Assembly: GCA_029747015.1 (NCBI GenBank)
Contig: JAKOGI010001586.1
Span: forward strand, 119,227 to 183,226
Length of the DNA stretch: 64,000 bases
Direction: 5' to 3'
Source: Carnegiea gigantea
Lineage: Eukaryota; Streptophyta; Magnoliopsida; Caryophyllales; Cactaceae
Of the stretch, positions 12,305 through 23,590 are shown one piece after another (within the stretch, counting starts at the first letter, position 1; every line of letters starts with the position of its first letter). Position numbers and translations under genes: made by a program. The notes below the pieces were generated by a model. The model ran no database searches. It saw only the letters and a list, made by a program, of their open reading frames with translations, and had not been told where the DNA came from.

Positions 12305-12484
12305 CACCCCCACATCTATCTTTTGCTCATCCTCGAGCAAAATAAAAGAAAAACTAAAGTAAACAACTAACTCACTTTCGTAGGAATCACGGTTGCATTT
12401 AGCATATGCAACAAGCCCTTTAAACCCCTTGGTCACCCCAAGTGGACGAGTAAGGTCTCGTGAGGGTTTGCGCAAGATATACCC
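12305..12484 (-). repeat. Left copy of a 180-bp inverted repeat (pre-LTR region)
   Basis: The plus strand here is the reverse complement of 14963-15142 with no net length change and only scattered mismatches. The homology stops abruptly at GATATACCC, where gag-like coding sequence begins. Together with the adjacent LTR start it forms a 444-bp arm (12041-12484) facing 14963-15406. Confidence 0.85.
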
Positions 12485-12487
12485 CTT

Positions 12488-13741
12488 GCTCGAAATGTTG
12501 ACGAAGCTTGGGAATTACTTGAGTGGTTGGCTAGGGATACTTATGAATTTGAGACTAGTCAATTTCCTTCATCCGCCCCATCCCCCTGCGTTCCTAATTA
12601 TACACCTCTTGCATGTGAGATCTGCCATCGTTCTGACCATGATAGTGTTTCTTGTCCCTATCATATTTCTACTGATGGTTTTGCTAGAATTTTTAGTATG
12701 ATAGAGGCCATGAACAAGCAACAAGTTGAGTTTGCTGAATTTGTTAATAAACTGCGGGAGTATAACCTATCGTCCGAGACTGACCCTAGTTCTGATGCTC
12801 CTAGACTTGATGTCAATCTGTGTGATGATGGTGCATCTTTCCCTCCTCTAGAATCCGGACTAGTGGACGTGCTTGACCTTCCTCTGCCTACTCTACCTTT
12901 TGTTGCTTCATCCCTACCTAGCACCTTTAAGGACAACACTATGACCCATCCTGATCCACCTTTCCCTTTAGCTCAGTCGACGGAGTTCGAGATAGGTGAG
13001 ACATTTTGTGTTGGTGCTAGTATCGATGGAGATGATTTTTGCCTTGAGTCAGACGGTACTTTTAGTGAGGTGCATGGTCTTGATGAGATTCTCGAGGGGG
13101 AGTCCTGTGTGGATGCTGTGGCTGCAGTTTCATCTAGTCCTGATCTTACTGACCATGTATCCCTCAACCCCCTTGATTTTTCCCATGTTTCTTCATGTTC
13201 ACTACCCTCCCCTTCCCCTCAGTATTGTGACCTCTCACCGATCGATTCTCTTGCGATGCTCAAGGGGAATGTGGTTGACTGTTCTGAGCCTGTAGGTACT
13301 TTTAGAGGGTATGACCCCCTCCTTCATCCTTGTCGTCTGTACCCAGAGGGCATGCCTGGAGAAATCACGTTGACTATTGCATTTGATTATTCTGCTGATT
13401 TCTCACAGGTATTTGGTGAGTTTAAGATGGCACTAACTTTGTTTGCTCCATCTTTACCAGTGTTCTCTTACTCACATCATTCTGAGCTGCATGCAGCAAT
13501 GCATGATAAGCTCTTACGAGCTTTGACTGCATCCGAGCTGACGACTTGCATCTTGAGCGGCAAGGAGTGGCTGATGCTCCTTAAGTCGTCATGGAATAGT
13601 TCGGGTACATTCAGTACCCGACCTGGTATAATCGTTCTCACTCTCCCCCCTTCTTTTTTTTATTTTTCTTTTCTTTCTTTTTGTTTTTGTTTAGTTGTGA
13701 ATATTAGGATTGTGTTTTTGTTGGTGATCATCTTGTGGTGA
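12488..13741 (+). CDS. Gag-like protein with CCHC zinc knuckle (N-terminus missing)
   Basis: This is one open frame of about 417 codons, opening at the inversion junction without a natural start; the first internal Met is at 12527. The first part reads NVDEAWELLEWLARDTYEFE, typical of the end of a gag helical domain. A CCHC knuckle, CEICHRSDHDSVSC, follows near 12621. A FARIFSMIEAMNKQQVEF segment comes next, then a long acidic, Pro/Ser-rich region with low complexity, and a hydrophobic tail that is probably translated noncoding sequence. Similar gag-only proteins are widespread in plant genomes as parts of non-autonomous LTR elements. The open frame without stops contrasts with the decayed elements around it. 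Confidence 0.65.
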   Translation, partial: ARNVDEAWELLEWLARDTYEFETSQFPSSAPSPCVPNYTPLACEICHRSDHDSVSCPYHISTDGFARIFSMIEAMNKQQVEFAEFVNKLREYNLSSETDPSSDAPRLDVNLCDDGASFPPLESGLVDVLDLPLPTLPFVASSLPSTFKDNTMTHPDPPFPLAQSTEFEIGETFCVGASIDGDDFCLESDGTFSEVHGLDEILEGESCVDAVAAVSSSPDLTDHVSLNPLDFSHVSSCSLPSPSPQYCDLSPIDSLAMLKGNVVDCSEPVGTFRGYDPLLHPCRLYPEGMPGEITLTIAFDYSADFSQVFGEFKMALTLFAPSLPVFSYSHHSELHAAMHDKLLRALTASELTTCILSGKEWLMLLKSSWNSSGTFSTRPGIIVLTLPPSFFYFSFLSFCFCLVVNIRIVFLLVIILW

Positions 13742-14962
13742 AATTTGGATGTTGTTGAGCCGTTGTTGGCTATGATCACCATTTTTGTGTTTTTGTGGAT
13801 TTTTATTGTGTTGTGATTGGTGGTGTTGTTGGATTGGTCTATATTTGTTTTTGGTGGTGTTAGTTTGTATTTATGTGTGATCGTGTTGTTGTTTTGGGTG
13901 AGATTGTGTTTTTGGGAGAGTGTGTTAGCTTGTGTGTATTTTTGTCGATTTTTGTTTTTCTTGTGTTTGATTCTATTTTCTTCATTATTGTGTGTTGGTG
14001 ATGACTCGCGGCTTCCAATGAGGACATTGTGAGATTTAGGTGTGGGGGTGGGGTCTTCTTCTTATTTTTGTGAAAATTTTTCATTTTTGTATTTTTTTTT
14101 TTCATTCTTTCTCCTTTTTGTATAAATTTTTCTTTTCTTTTTGCATTTAGGGGAGTTTTGTACTATTTTGATCAGCCTTGATCTCCGGTACCTTGACTAT
14201 TAGCTCGTATATAAGTATAATATGTATGATAGATGTTCATCCCCAATCTGTCGTTTTAGGCCTCGGTTCTAACCCCAACAGTCCATTGTAATTTTGCAAT
14301 CCAGTCCTGATTTATGTATTGTCATCATCCTACATTCTTAGTCTTCTATGATTGATTCTCCCACTTGTCTACTGCACAGTTCCCTTTATATGTGCTGGCA
14401 CCCCCTTTTCCAAAACAAAAGCAAAAACAAACAAATTCAAGCGCTACTAGGTGTATCCCTTTGAGGCATAACATGAGTTTGTATTGAAAAAAAATAATAA
14501 TGGAAAGAAAAAAAAAGTGGGGAAGAAAGGAGTTGGAAATGACAAGTACCCTTTTGAAGCATGCGCTACTGGGTCTTACCCTTTGAGGCAATACTGCTAC
14601 TGGGAAAACTTGCTTTCCATGCTAGCCATTCAAAAAGGTAGCTTGTGTCAGCTACGTGGGGTTGAGTTTGATTTTGGTAGGCTTAGTTTTAGGATGATGA
14701 TACACTTGCACACCAGGCACCAGGATGGATTCAATGTTCTCATGCGTCATGGGGTGAAAAGCTGATGTCTGAATGCCATTTTTTGGGATGATGTGTCCTG
14801 AAATGCATATAATGCTTGTGTACAGACTGATACTTGAGTCACTAGGGGGTTTTGGTTGATCCGAACGTGTACAGTTCATCCTGATTTATATATTCTATTT
14901 TGTCATTTTCATTTTTTGGTTTTTATTTCTCTTTTCTTTGTTTTTCCTTTTTAAGATTTTGT
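13742..14962 (+). other. 3' noncoding region of the gag-only element
   Basis: This is T- and G-rich sequence without a credible ORF. A GGTGTGGGGGTGGGG tract at about 14037-14052 resembles the polypurine tract at 15131-15142. Two GCGCTACT(A/G)GG(T)-like phrases with a CCTTTGAGGCA tail (14440-14470 and 14562-14590) look like a short internal duplication. Confidence 0.5.
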
Positions 14963-15142
14963 GGGTATATCTTCTGCAAACCCTCACGAGACCTTACTCG
15001 TCCACTTGGGGTGACCAAGGGGTTTAAAGGGCTTATTGTATATGCTAAATGTAACCGTGATTCCTACGAAAGTGAGTTAGTTGTTTACTTTAGTTTTTCT
15101 TTTATTTTGCTCGAGAACGAGCAAAAGATAGGTGTGGGGGTG
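14963..15142 (+). repeat. Right copy of the 180-bp inverted repeat, with polypurine tract
   Basis: This is the reverse complement of 12305-12484. It ends in GGTGTGGGGGTG (15131-15142), the presumed polypurine tract, directly before the LTR start TGTTGAACGG at 15143. Confidence 0.85.
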
Positions 15143-15671
15143 TGTTGAACGGTAAATTTACCAATTTTACGTGCCTCTTTCACTCACTTTTCGCTCGTAT
15201 AATAACTTAATTCTTAGGATTTTTACTTGTTTTATTTATATTTTGTAGGAAATAACTCAAAATCAAGCAAACGTCGCAAAAAGGGACGAAGACGGGACAA
15301 AACAGCGAAAACCGACGAAAACCGGCAAAAGGAGGCAAAATCGGGGGAAACGGCCACCGTGCCACCAGCAATGTGGCACGGTGTGGCCGTGCTATGTGGC
15401 ACGGTCTGACCGTGCCACATAGCACGGCCACACCGTGCCACATTGCTGGTGGCACGGTGGCCGTTTCCCCCGGTTTTGCCTCCTTTTGCCGGTTTTCGTC
15501 GGTTTTCGCTGTTTTGTCCCGTCTTCGTCCCTTTTTGCGACGTTTGCTTGATTTTGAGTTATTTCCTACAAAATATAAATAAAACAAGTAAAAATCCTAG
15601 GAATTAAGTTATTATACGAGCGAAAAGTGAGTGAAAGAGGCACGTAAAATGGGTAAATTTACCGTTCAACA
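15143..15671. repeat. 529-bp near-perfect palindrome made of two facing LTR starts
   Basis: Arms 15143-15406 and 15408-15671 are each 264 bp and pair with about three mismatches and no indels around a single T at 15407. Both outer ends are the LTR terminus (TGTTGAACGG and its complement). The centre reads GGCACGGTC-T-GACCGTGCC, a motif that itself occurs repeatedly in these LTRs. Confidence 0.95.
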
Positions 15672-18131
15672 TCAGTGCTATGAGAAGGGAGTTCGGGTTG
15701 TGTCAGATTCCATGAATTTAAGAAGTGTAATTTTCTGTTTTGATGCAGTGTATTACTTGTTTGTCTGAACCTGGTTGTAGCATGTTGCTTAATTGAGTCG
15801 TGGTTTTGCTAACCTTTGCCCTTCAAGTTAATGTAACCGTGTTATGCAAACGATTTATGAATTTGAGAAATAGTGAAAGGTTCGTTTAAAAGATTATTCA
15901 CATGATTTTAGATGCTCCTAGTTATTTATCAGTTTGCATGCCTAAATTGCTGAAACTTCTTGGAATGCGGATAACCTATAACCATTGAACGAATTAGCTG
16001 AATGGTTCAGTTGAATGTTTCAACACGTTTAAGGAATTAAAAAGAACACGCGAATTGAACAGGATGACGTTTTAAGAATATAAGTTGTTTTAACCCGCTC
16101 CTCTTGCATATGAAACGTTGGAATGAACATTAAGGGCAACTGAAGTGCTTAATTGTCAAATCTAGTTACGATTTAAATATGAAAGGCATGTGTTGATAAG
16201 TGCGTAAATGGTTTGCTTTATATGCTTAGCATTCTGGATATGTGGCTAACCGTGAACATTAGACCATTCATTTAATAAGGGTGAGTTGTGATCAAATGCT
16301 GTAAAACCTTTCATAACCTAATTAATTCTTGTCACGAATGCATGGGCTTTGTGTTGTGAAATGACGGTTGCATCTGACATGTAAAGAAATCGGGATATTT
16401 ATGTGTGAATGCAACAGTTAATGTTTGAAAACGAGTTTCCATATCACCAGTATTAAAGAGTGAATGAATATGCAAACATTAACTCATTTTAAGCATATTT
16501 TACTAAATGAGTGGTTTTATGCTTTTTAAATCGATGTGAAATCATTAAGGCTTCGAGCCTGATGAAAATGAGAATGTCATTGTCTGTGATACAATGAACG
16601 TTTTAATGTAGACGCATTTAGAGGTGAAATGCATTTAAAACGTTTTGGGATAGGAAAATGGTGCTACATGTATAATGATAAGGGAGAATGGCCGGTTCTC
16701 GGGAACCCTAATACCTACGGAGATAGACCCATAAGTAGGAACCCTAGAAGATCCTAATGGGGGCAATATGTTGTCTAGGGAGTAGAATCAGAAGTGGGAA
16801 CCCTGAAGGATCACGACGGGGATAATATATAATATGAAATGTGAGTGACGGCCTCACTGGTATGATGGAACGTGAGTGACGGCCTCACCTTTGCCCAGCA
16901 CAGATATGAGATTTCGATGCCTATGAAAATGATTTTGTACGTGTTATGTAATGTGAATGCCTTAATCGAGGATGATGTTGGTGTAAAGATTTCAAAAGGT
17001 GCATATCTTCTTGAAAAGTGTTTTTATTGGATTTCATTTATTTGCTAAGTGCATAATGACGGTTTTATAAAAACTTCCATTCATTTAAGCGATATGCATT
17101 AATCTTACTCTCTTGCAAAAAGGAGTTTCACTTGGTCATTTCGTATAAATTCCTTGATGATAGGTGCTTATATGTGGACTAAGTGCTCTATTGCATCTAA
17201 TACTTGAATTGTTGCATGAAATAACTTATTAATGAATCATGTGTGCGTGTAATGTGATCTTATGCTTATATTGTGTGATGTTATGTTGATATAGCATGGA
17301 ATTACCACCAATAACCTATAACAGACTTAGTTCAAGGAAGTTAAGTACCTTGGACGTGAATTTAGAAAGAGTATAGGGTTATCATTGTGTTAGAAAGGCC
17401 AATGAGGTGATGACAGATGTGGAAGAACCTACATGCTTATTGTATGATATTATATATTGGATTGTGTGTGTATGTGCTACCTAAAGTAGGATGTGCAACT
17501 GTTTTGTTTTTTGGGGGGTTGGAAATCATTCACTGAGCATGTGGTAGCTTATCCCCCTATCGTTTCCCTTTCCCTAGGTTCCTCAAGTGACAGGTGGAAG
17601 TCGGTTCACATAAGCTGAGGTGGAGTCTACAGTGCTGCCCTAGAAGCTTTCGTACGTTAAATTGTGAGCTCAGTCATGTATTGTGATATAATTTAAGTTT
17701 TTGAGTGCATGTAAGCTAATTATTGAAGCCATGTAATGCATATTGTCTAGAAGTCGCTCTGTATGGTCATGTGAGCTGACCATCTGATTTATCAGTCGTC
17801 TTATAGCTGGAGTTTGTTTTCTTTTGGGATGTAAACCCCGGTACTCTGGATGTGTGATCCATTGAGTTGTACTTGTCATTTCTTTTCTATTATCGAACTA
17901 TATTTCTTAGTATACTCCAGGTGTATGAGCCGTAGAGTTGTGATCTCCGGCGTGTAGCCCTTGAGTTATGAATATGTGTTTACGCGTCTATGAACTGCAG
18001 GAACCCATTATAAGGCTAGAAGCCTGGTTTTAGCCCATTTTTAGGCGGAACTCTGCCCGTTTTGCCCTAGAATTTAAGTTGGAATTAAAAAATCGTTAAT
18101 ACTTCTAATGGTATGGGTTGGGGGTGTTACA
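15672..18131 (+). repeat. 3' part of a long gypsy LTR (Tekay/Del-like), left-truncated
   Basis: The stretch ends GGGGGTGTTACA at 18131, the usual right end of long chromovirus LTRs that begin TGTAACACCCC. No such start is seen: the left side is cut at the palindrome edge. It contains two GTGAGTGACGGCCTCAC units (16842 and 16871), a segment near 17540-17600 with CTTTCCCTAGGTTCC, and no coding sequence. No primer site follows the end, so this is a 3' or solo LTR remnant. The lineage assignment is by general resemblance only. Confidence 0.5.
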
Positions 18132-19508
18132 GATGGTCATCTTTAATACTTGTCTTCTTTTAAATCAGAGAAAATTAGAGAAATTAGAGAAATTAGAGAA
18201 ATTTGCGGGATAAATTAGAGAATAAAAAACTAAGAAAATAATGTTCGTGTCAAGTAGACGGGTTCAGGTTCAGGTCGGGTTTGACCCGTTAATCTGCGGG
18301 TTTTTTGAGTTTGGTTTATTTCGGGTTCAGGTCGAGAAAATCGTGTTTAAAACCCAAAATTTTCGGGCGGGTTTGTATCGAATCAATTTTTGCCAAATCT
18401 AGCTACCATGTCAGAACTCCCACAAATGGATAAGTATTATTAAATAAGTTAGAATTGTGTTAAATTTGTTATATATATTGGGCATTAATTAAGGAGTCAT
18501 GCATACAAACTCAAATGACTGAAATGAGGTTCCAACCCAAAACCGATTTGTCATGGGTGGAGTAACTCATAAGCTTATATATATGCTCAAACATTTCACT
18601 TTTATCAAAGTGGGAAATCCCACTTTCACATTTCAACAAATTGTTTTAATTTAGTTTTAGATGAGCTATTTTTTTTATGCCGATATTATAATTTAAATAT
18701 TTTTTTTTCAAATGAATACTTTCACCACATTTGATCATGCCCAAAGTAATGCTCTAGAATTTCTTCCCTCCTCTTCTTAACATTTGAATTTTAAATTCAA
18801 ACCTATACAATAAAAATGTTAAACTAACAAGATAAATTTGGAGAAAATTTCTAGAGAAATTATTAGCTATCAGTTACCTCAGTTTATTTGACCTTGTGTC
18901 TGACCTCATTCACCTAAATGGAAGGAATAAAGTTATGTATATTCTGATTTTGTGCCTCCCTTCTTGTCTCATAGTTGTGACCTTTTTTTTTTGAATCCTA
19001 TACTTTAGCTCACTACAACTATTTATCAACCCCTGTAGTTTAAATTTTCAAATTCAATTGCATTAAAAGCAAAATCTAAGTAGATAAGTAGCAAAAATAA
19101 GTAAACAAAGAATGCAGATATTGGTGAGAGTTTTTTATTTCTTCATTTGAGACCTGATTTAATTAAATTCGTATTTTTTTTGATTTGGTATATTTTGGGG
19201 GGGGGGTGGCTGACATGATTTGACCCCTACTTTAATGCACCCGGTTACTTAAACTTTTGTATAATATAGACTTATGTTCTTTAGTTCATCGATAGAAATT
19301 TTCACTTTAAGTTTTTTAAGTACTGTAATCTTTATCCCATGAACTTAGATCTAATTAATTTATGACACACCTTTCTAATTAAACAGTGTTTATCCTTTTT
19401 ATTGTCAATTTCTCTATTATTTTTATTCCACTTATAGATATTGACTCATTTATGAAAATTGCAAAGGATTAATTTTTCTATCCACAACAACGGACCTCCT
19501 TTTGCATA
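18132..19508. other. Intergenic, AT-rich
   Basis: No gene is supported. It contains a short tandem of TTAGAGAAA (18164-18205) and a GGTTCAGGT/GGGTTTGACCCG-rich stretch (18257-18370) of the kind dispersed in plant intergenic DNA. A 10-G run lies at about 19197-19207. Confidence 0.6.
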
Positions 19509-21178
19509 TCTATATAACTATATATAAAATTGAGTGATAGCATAGGAGTTGACATGTGGATGGCTTAGGTGGTAATAAAAGGTGAGATGGCGAGTTATTA
19601 TTGGTTTAATTTATCTTTCATTTACTAATAAAATTATTTTAGTGGTTTTTTTCACATTTAAAGTGCTCACCATTGTATGCATTTATATGTACAAAATATT
19701 GATTTTCTTATTTAAAAAAAAAAACACATTTATACCCAACTTTCTTCCATTTTTCTATCTATTGGAAACTATTGAAACTTGAAATTAAGGAGTAAGACAA
19801 GATTTTTCTTTTTGGTGTAATTTTATCATGTGGGTAAAACAAGAGTGAGATTAATGCGTGATATTTTCAAGTGGAATTTTATGTTGAGCTAGCAAAGTGT
19901 TATTGATTAATTTTTTTAATTAAATATTTATACTTATTATTTATGATTTAAAATTTAAAATATTTTTATGTTTTTATGTTTTAATACTTTCTTTAACATT
20001 TTATTCAGAGCTTTTAGTTTTGCTGGAGCTTTTAAAATTGGTTTAATCATAATAATTTCTAAAACGTGTGAGTTACAATTGTTGTCTTAATGCTTTGATC
20101 ATTGCTCTATGATTTTGAAACAAATATTGATTGTTTGGTTTTTAGGTCTTAAAACTTATGCAAAAAAAGTACTGTTTACAATGACCATTTAAAAGAACAA
20201 GCTATGCAACATTTATATCGTATGAATTCAAAAACACATATTTACATATTATAATATTAGTAAAATACAATTTCTTAGAGAGATATTTAGTTAACAATCT
20301 ATACGTTCATAACTTTATATCTTGAGCATTGAGTAAAAGATAGGTTGGTGACCCTTTTTACTCCATCTGAAGAGGGCCCACAATATAAAATCAAATATTA
20401 TTGCAAATTAAAATTTTAAATATCAAATATCAATATGCATTCTCTCTTCATTACTTGGTAACCTCTCATTCTTTTCATTTTACTGGGCTCACCCTTTTAA
20501 ATTTTCATGCTATATGTTTCAAACAATTTGAATTGTAATCTCTCGGCATTTTTTTTTTTTACTTTTATTATTCTCACCCTTTTAGATTTTCATATCAAAA
20601 GTTTCTACTTTTAAAAAATTTTAATTATCGATAAAACCTATTTGTTTTGAATATAGCATTAAAAAACTGATGTATAATATGTTAAGCTTGTATAGATGTA
20701 TAATATGTTATTCATGGAATTTAAAAAAATTTTCACATTATATATAATGTTGAAATTTTTTAAAAATTCTATGAATGACATATTATACATCTGTAAAAGC
20801 TTATAATTTTTTGAGTAATCTAATATTTATAGAAGAAAATTTTAAATCAGCGTGATAATGAAACACTAAACTCTTTGTCGTATTATAGGGTAGAGATGTT
20901 ACACATATAAATTTGAAATGTTGAATTACTCTCTTTTGTGGCAATTTTCTTACTCAGATTCATCTTATTTCATTATTCTCACGGTTCTTTTTTATTTTTA
21001 CTTTTATTTTTAAATAATATTCACTTTATTTTTATTAATTAAAGAATTATTAACATATGTATATAAATCGATAAGAGAGGGAAAAAAAGTCGATAAATAG
21101 ATAAATTATGAATCATACAAACAAATTCATTAAAAAGGTAAAGCAATAGCCTCTGCATCGCAGAAGTATAGCACTAGT
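19509..21178 (+). mobile_element. Non-autonomous Helitron
   Basis: The left end is TCTATATAACTATATATAAA, preceded by A (19508). The right end is CTAGT (21174-21178), followed by T (21179), giving the expected insertion between A and T without target duplication. A small hairpin, TCTGC-ATC-GCAGA (21152-21164), stands nine bases before CTAGT, as in Helitron 3' ends. No Rep/helicase coding sequence is present in the 1670 bp, so movement would need an autonomous partner. A 119-bp inverted repeat lies inside it. Confidence 0.85.
20684..20802. repeat. 119-bp inverted repeat inside the Helitron
   Basis: Arms run from AAGCTTGTATAGATGTATAA to the complementary end at 20802 (...TACATCTGTAAAAGCTT), around an AT-rich loop (20735-20750). 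The arms match over about 48 bases with a few mismatches. It could be a small MITE that inserted in the Helitron, but clear target duplications are not visible. Confidence 0.7.
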
Positions 21179-23590
21179 TTCCTTCATAATTGGCTAATAC
21201 TGTATGAAATGAAATAAAGCTACTGTTGATACCAGAAATTGTTTTGTCATTTACCTCAATTTTTATTATGTCTTCTTGATACATGTATTTTCTCTTTTGA
21301 TCGCCTTAATTGCATTTCTCCTAATCTATTGTGTTTATGTGTTGCCTTTGATTTGGCACCGTGACAGTATTGACATATTCATTTTGACAATTCATTTTTT
21401 CTCTTTTCCTTTTGCTTTGTTATTTAAGATATACGAGTTTCAACATTGAGACAAAAACATAAAAGGTGCTCTAGGTTGGAATCGAAACAAATTATTGTTT
21501 ATCTTAGTGAATTTCTTTCGTTTCTCATGTTTCTTACAATTCAAATTAGGTAATCAGAAGAGATTGAATTATTTAGATATGATAAACTAGAACTGTGACT
21601 TTGCACACAACCAATAATATTTTTCCCCATTAGAAATAGTTCTCTGTATATCATTCCAATTCACTTGGTTGTTTTGGTATAATTTCATTTTTAATTTTTT
21701 AGGTTCACTTTTTTGTTTTGTCCTAATTGCATAATTTGAATTTTCAATTTCAGTTTTTGCATAAGGATTATAACGAGTTCATGCACGGTTAAATATTTGA
21801 TTTTGTTATTTGTTTTAGTTTACGAAAGATCTAATTTGAATTTGAATGATAGATTTATGAAAATTATTTGATCTGCTGAAAATTATGGAAGTTTGAATTT
21901 AAGAATCGTACATGGAGTTATAGGAAATGATTTGGTTGTGATAGAACTTGCTACATATGCCATGATTTATGGTGGAAACAAATTGTTTACAGCTTTCAAA
22001 GATGCTCAAGAATGGGTATGGATAGGTTCTCTACAATAATTATGTGTATTTTCTTCATCTCAAAAAATAATATTATTTTTTGAAGTCTATGGCCACTGTC
22101 CTTTCAAATTGTTATTGATACTAAAGGTCATTTGCTCTCTTCAAATGAATGAAAAATGGTATATTTTGTTTGAAAATATGAGAATTATCTTTTGGAGACA
22201 GAGGAGTAAAAGAAAGTCCCTCCCCCTACCTCCCCCCAAATAAATAAATAAATAAATAAATAGTTTAACTTGTTCCTTACTTTTCATTTTTTTTCCCTAT
22301 TACATTGCATAAGTGGATTTTTAACAAATTGAATGTTCTTTATTTGACGGAACCCTTTATCATATTTGATTTCAATTTGTGGCTTAAATTAAAAATTAAA
22401 AACTTTAAATTTAACTATATCCATTGCACAGAAGATTAGATAAGTAGTGAGAAAAACTGGAAAAGATAATCTAACATCATGCAAACAACAAAACTATTTA
22501 AATAATCTCATCATTTTTAAAATTTGAAAAAGCTAACTCTTTAGATGAGGCATGATCTCACAAATGATAGCTTTTAAAATAAGCTCTTTTTGTTGGCCTC
22601 TCAATTATGCCTCACTAATACAGAGGGATGACTTTTTATCTAAGATCAGCTCTTAATTGAGGGGAAAAAATGGATAGATATAGAATAAGATAGATGCAGA
22701 TTAGTAAGGTGCACATTAATTTAGCTCACAACGAAATGAAAATTAATTGAAAATCTTTATTATGTGGCCGCAAAATTTAAATCTAATTATATGATTGCAA
22801 AATACGTAAGAAAAATTATAATAACAAAAATACTAATTAAAAAAATTAACACGTATATGATTTGTTTGGATTCAAAAATTTTAATAAGTTACAAAAAGAA
22901 AAAAAGAAAAGAGCGTAAATGATATAAGTATGTGTGAATCTCTTGATTAAAAATTTTAAAAGGGAAAATAGTAATTATTTTAGTTGTCACAAATATTTAA
23001 GAGGATTATGAATGGATTGCAAGAAGCTGGTTATTATATATCATTTAATTGTGACTTTTGTCTCATAATATTATTACATTTCTCACATTTCTCCTTCATG
23101 CAATTAAATTCATGTATTTTTTAATTTCATATCCAGTGTATAAGTATGAGCACAAACTAGCTTATCCTAATCGACAAGTTAGCTATATTATATTGTATAT
23201 GTCACCATATAAAACGGCGTTCCAGTGGTATTTAGTCATGTTTCAATAAAGAAAAAAGTTAGCTATATATGTCATCACATAAGAGGTGGTATATTGGAAT
23301 TTATCCAACTTTTAATAAAGAGATGTGCATTCAAATCTCTCAATAAAAGCATAGTCAAATTCTCCTTCCATTATCCCCTTTTCCCTCCTTTTCATCCTCC
23401 TCATTTAAAGTGTTCACATGAGAAATAAGTTTCATAACAAACTTTAAAAAAGCCGACTTTGCATCTGTTCAATTTAAAAGAAAAGATAAGTAATCAGGAT
23501 TTAAGCGACAAAGAATCAACGCTAAACTCAATGAGTATCAGGACTTCATTCATATATCCTTTTCAATTGTGCTTATCATTACTTCATACA
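21179..23590. other. Intergenic, very AT-rich
   Basis: No gene is supported. An (AAAT)n microsatellite lies at 22238-22262. The remainder is A/T-rich sequence with only short spurious frames. Confidence 0.6.

Larger units (their letters stand above)
11745..15671. mobile_element. Rearranged non-autonomous gag-only LTR element (TR-GAG-like) with inverted ends
   Basis: The order on the plus strand is: a complete-looking LTR in minus orientation (11745-12304); the 180 bp that normally precede the 3' LTR, also minus (12305-12484); then in plus orientation a gag-like ORF, its 3' noncoding region, the same 180 bp and the first 264 bp of the LTR; then an inverted copy of those 264 bp. No protease, RT or integrase is present. 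This matches the published idea of terminal-repeat elements carrying only GAG, here rearranged. No target duplication was found. The left edge is uncertain. Confidence 0.65.

Noticed and set aside
15207..15587. Paired ORFs on both strands encoding almost the same protein (126 and 60-69 codons)
   Set aside because: They mirror each other because the region is a palindrome; the sequence is noncoding LTR DNA.
16842..16888. Two GTGAGTGACGGCCTCAC units as a CRISPR-like or regulatory array
   Set aside because: Only two units in a plant LTR; ordinary internal LTR duplication.
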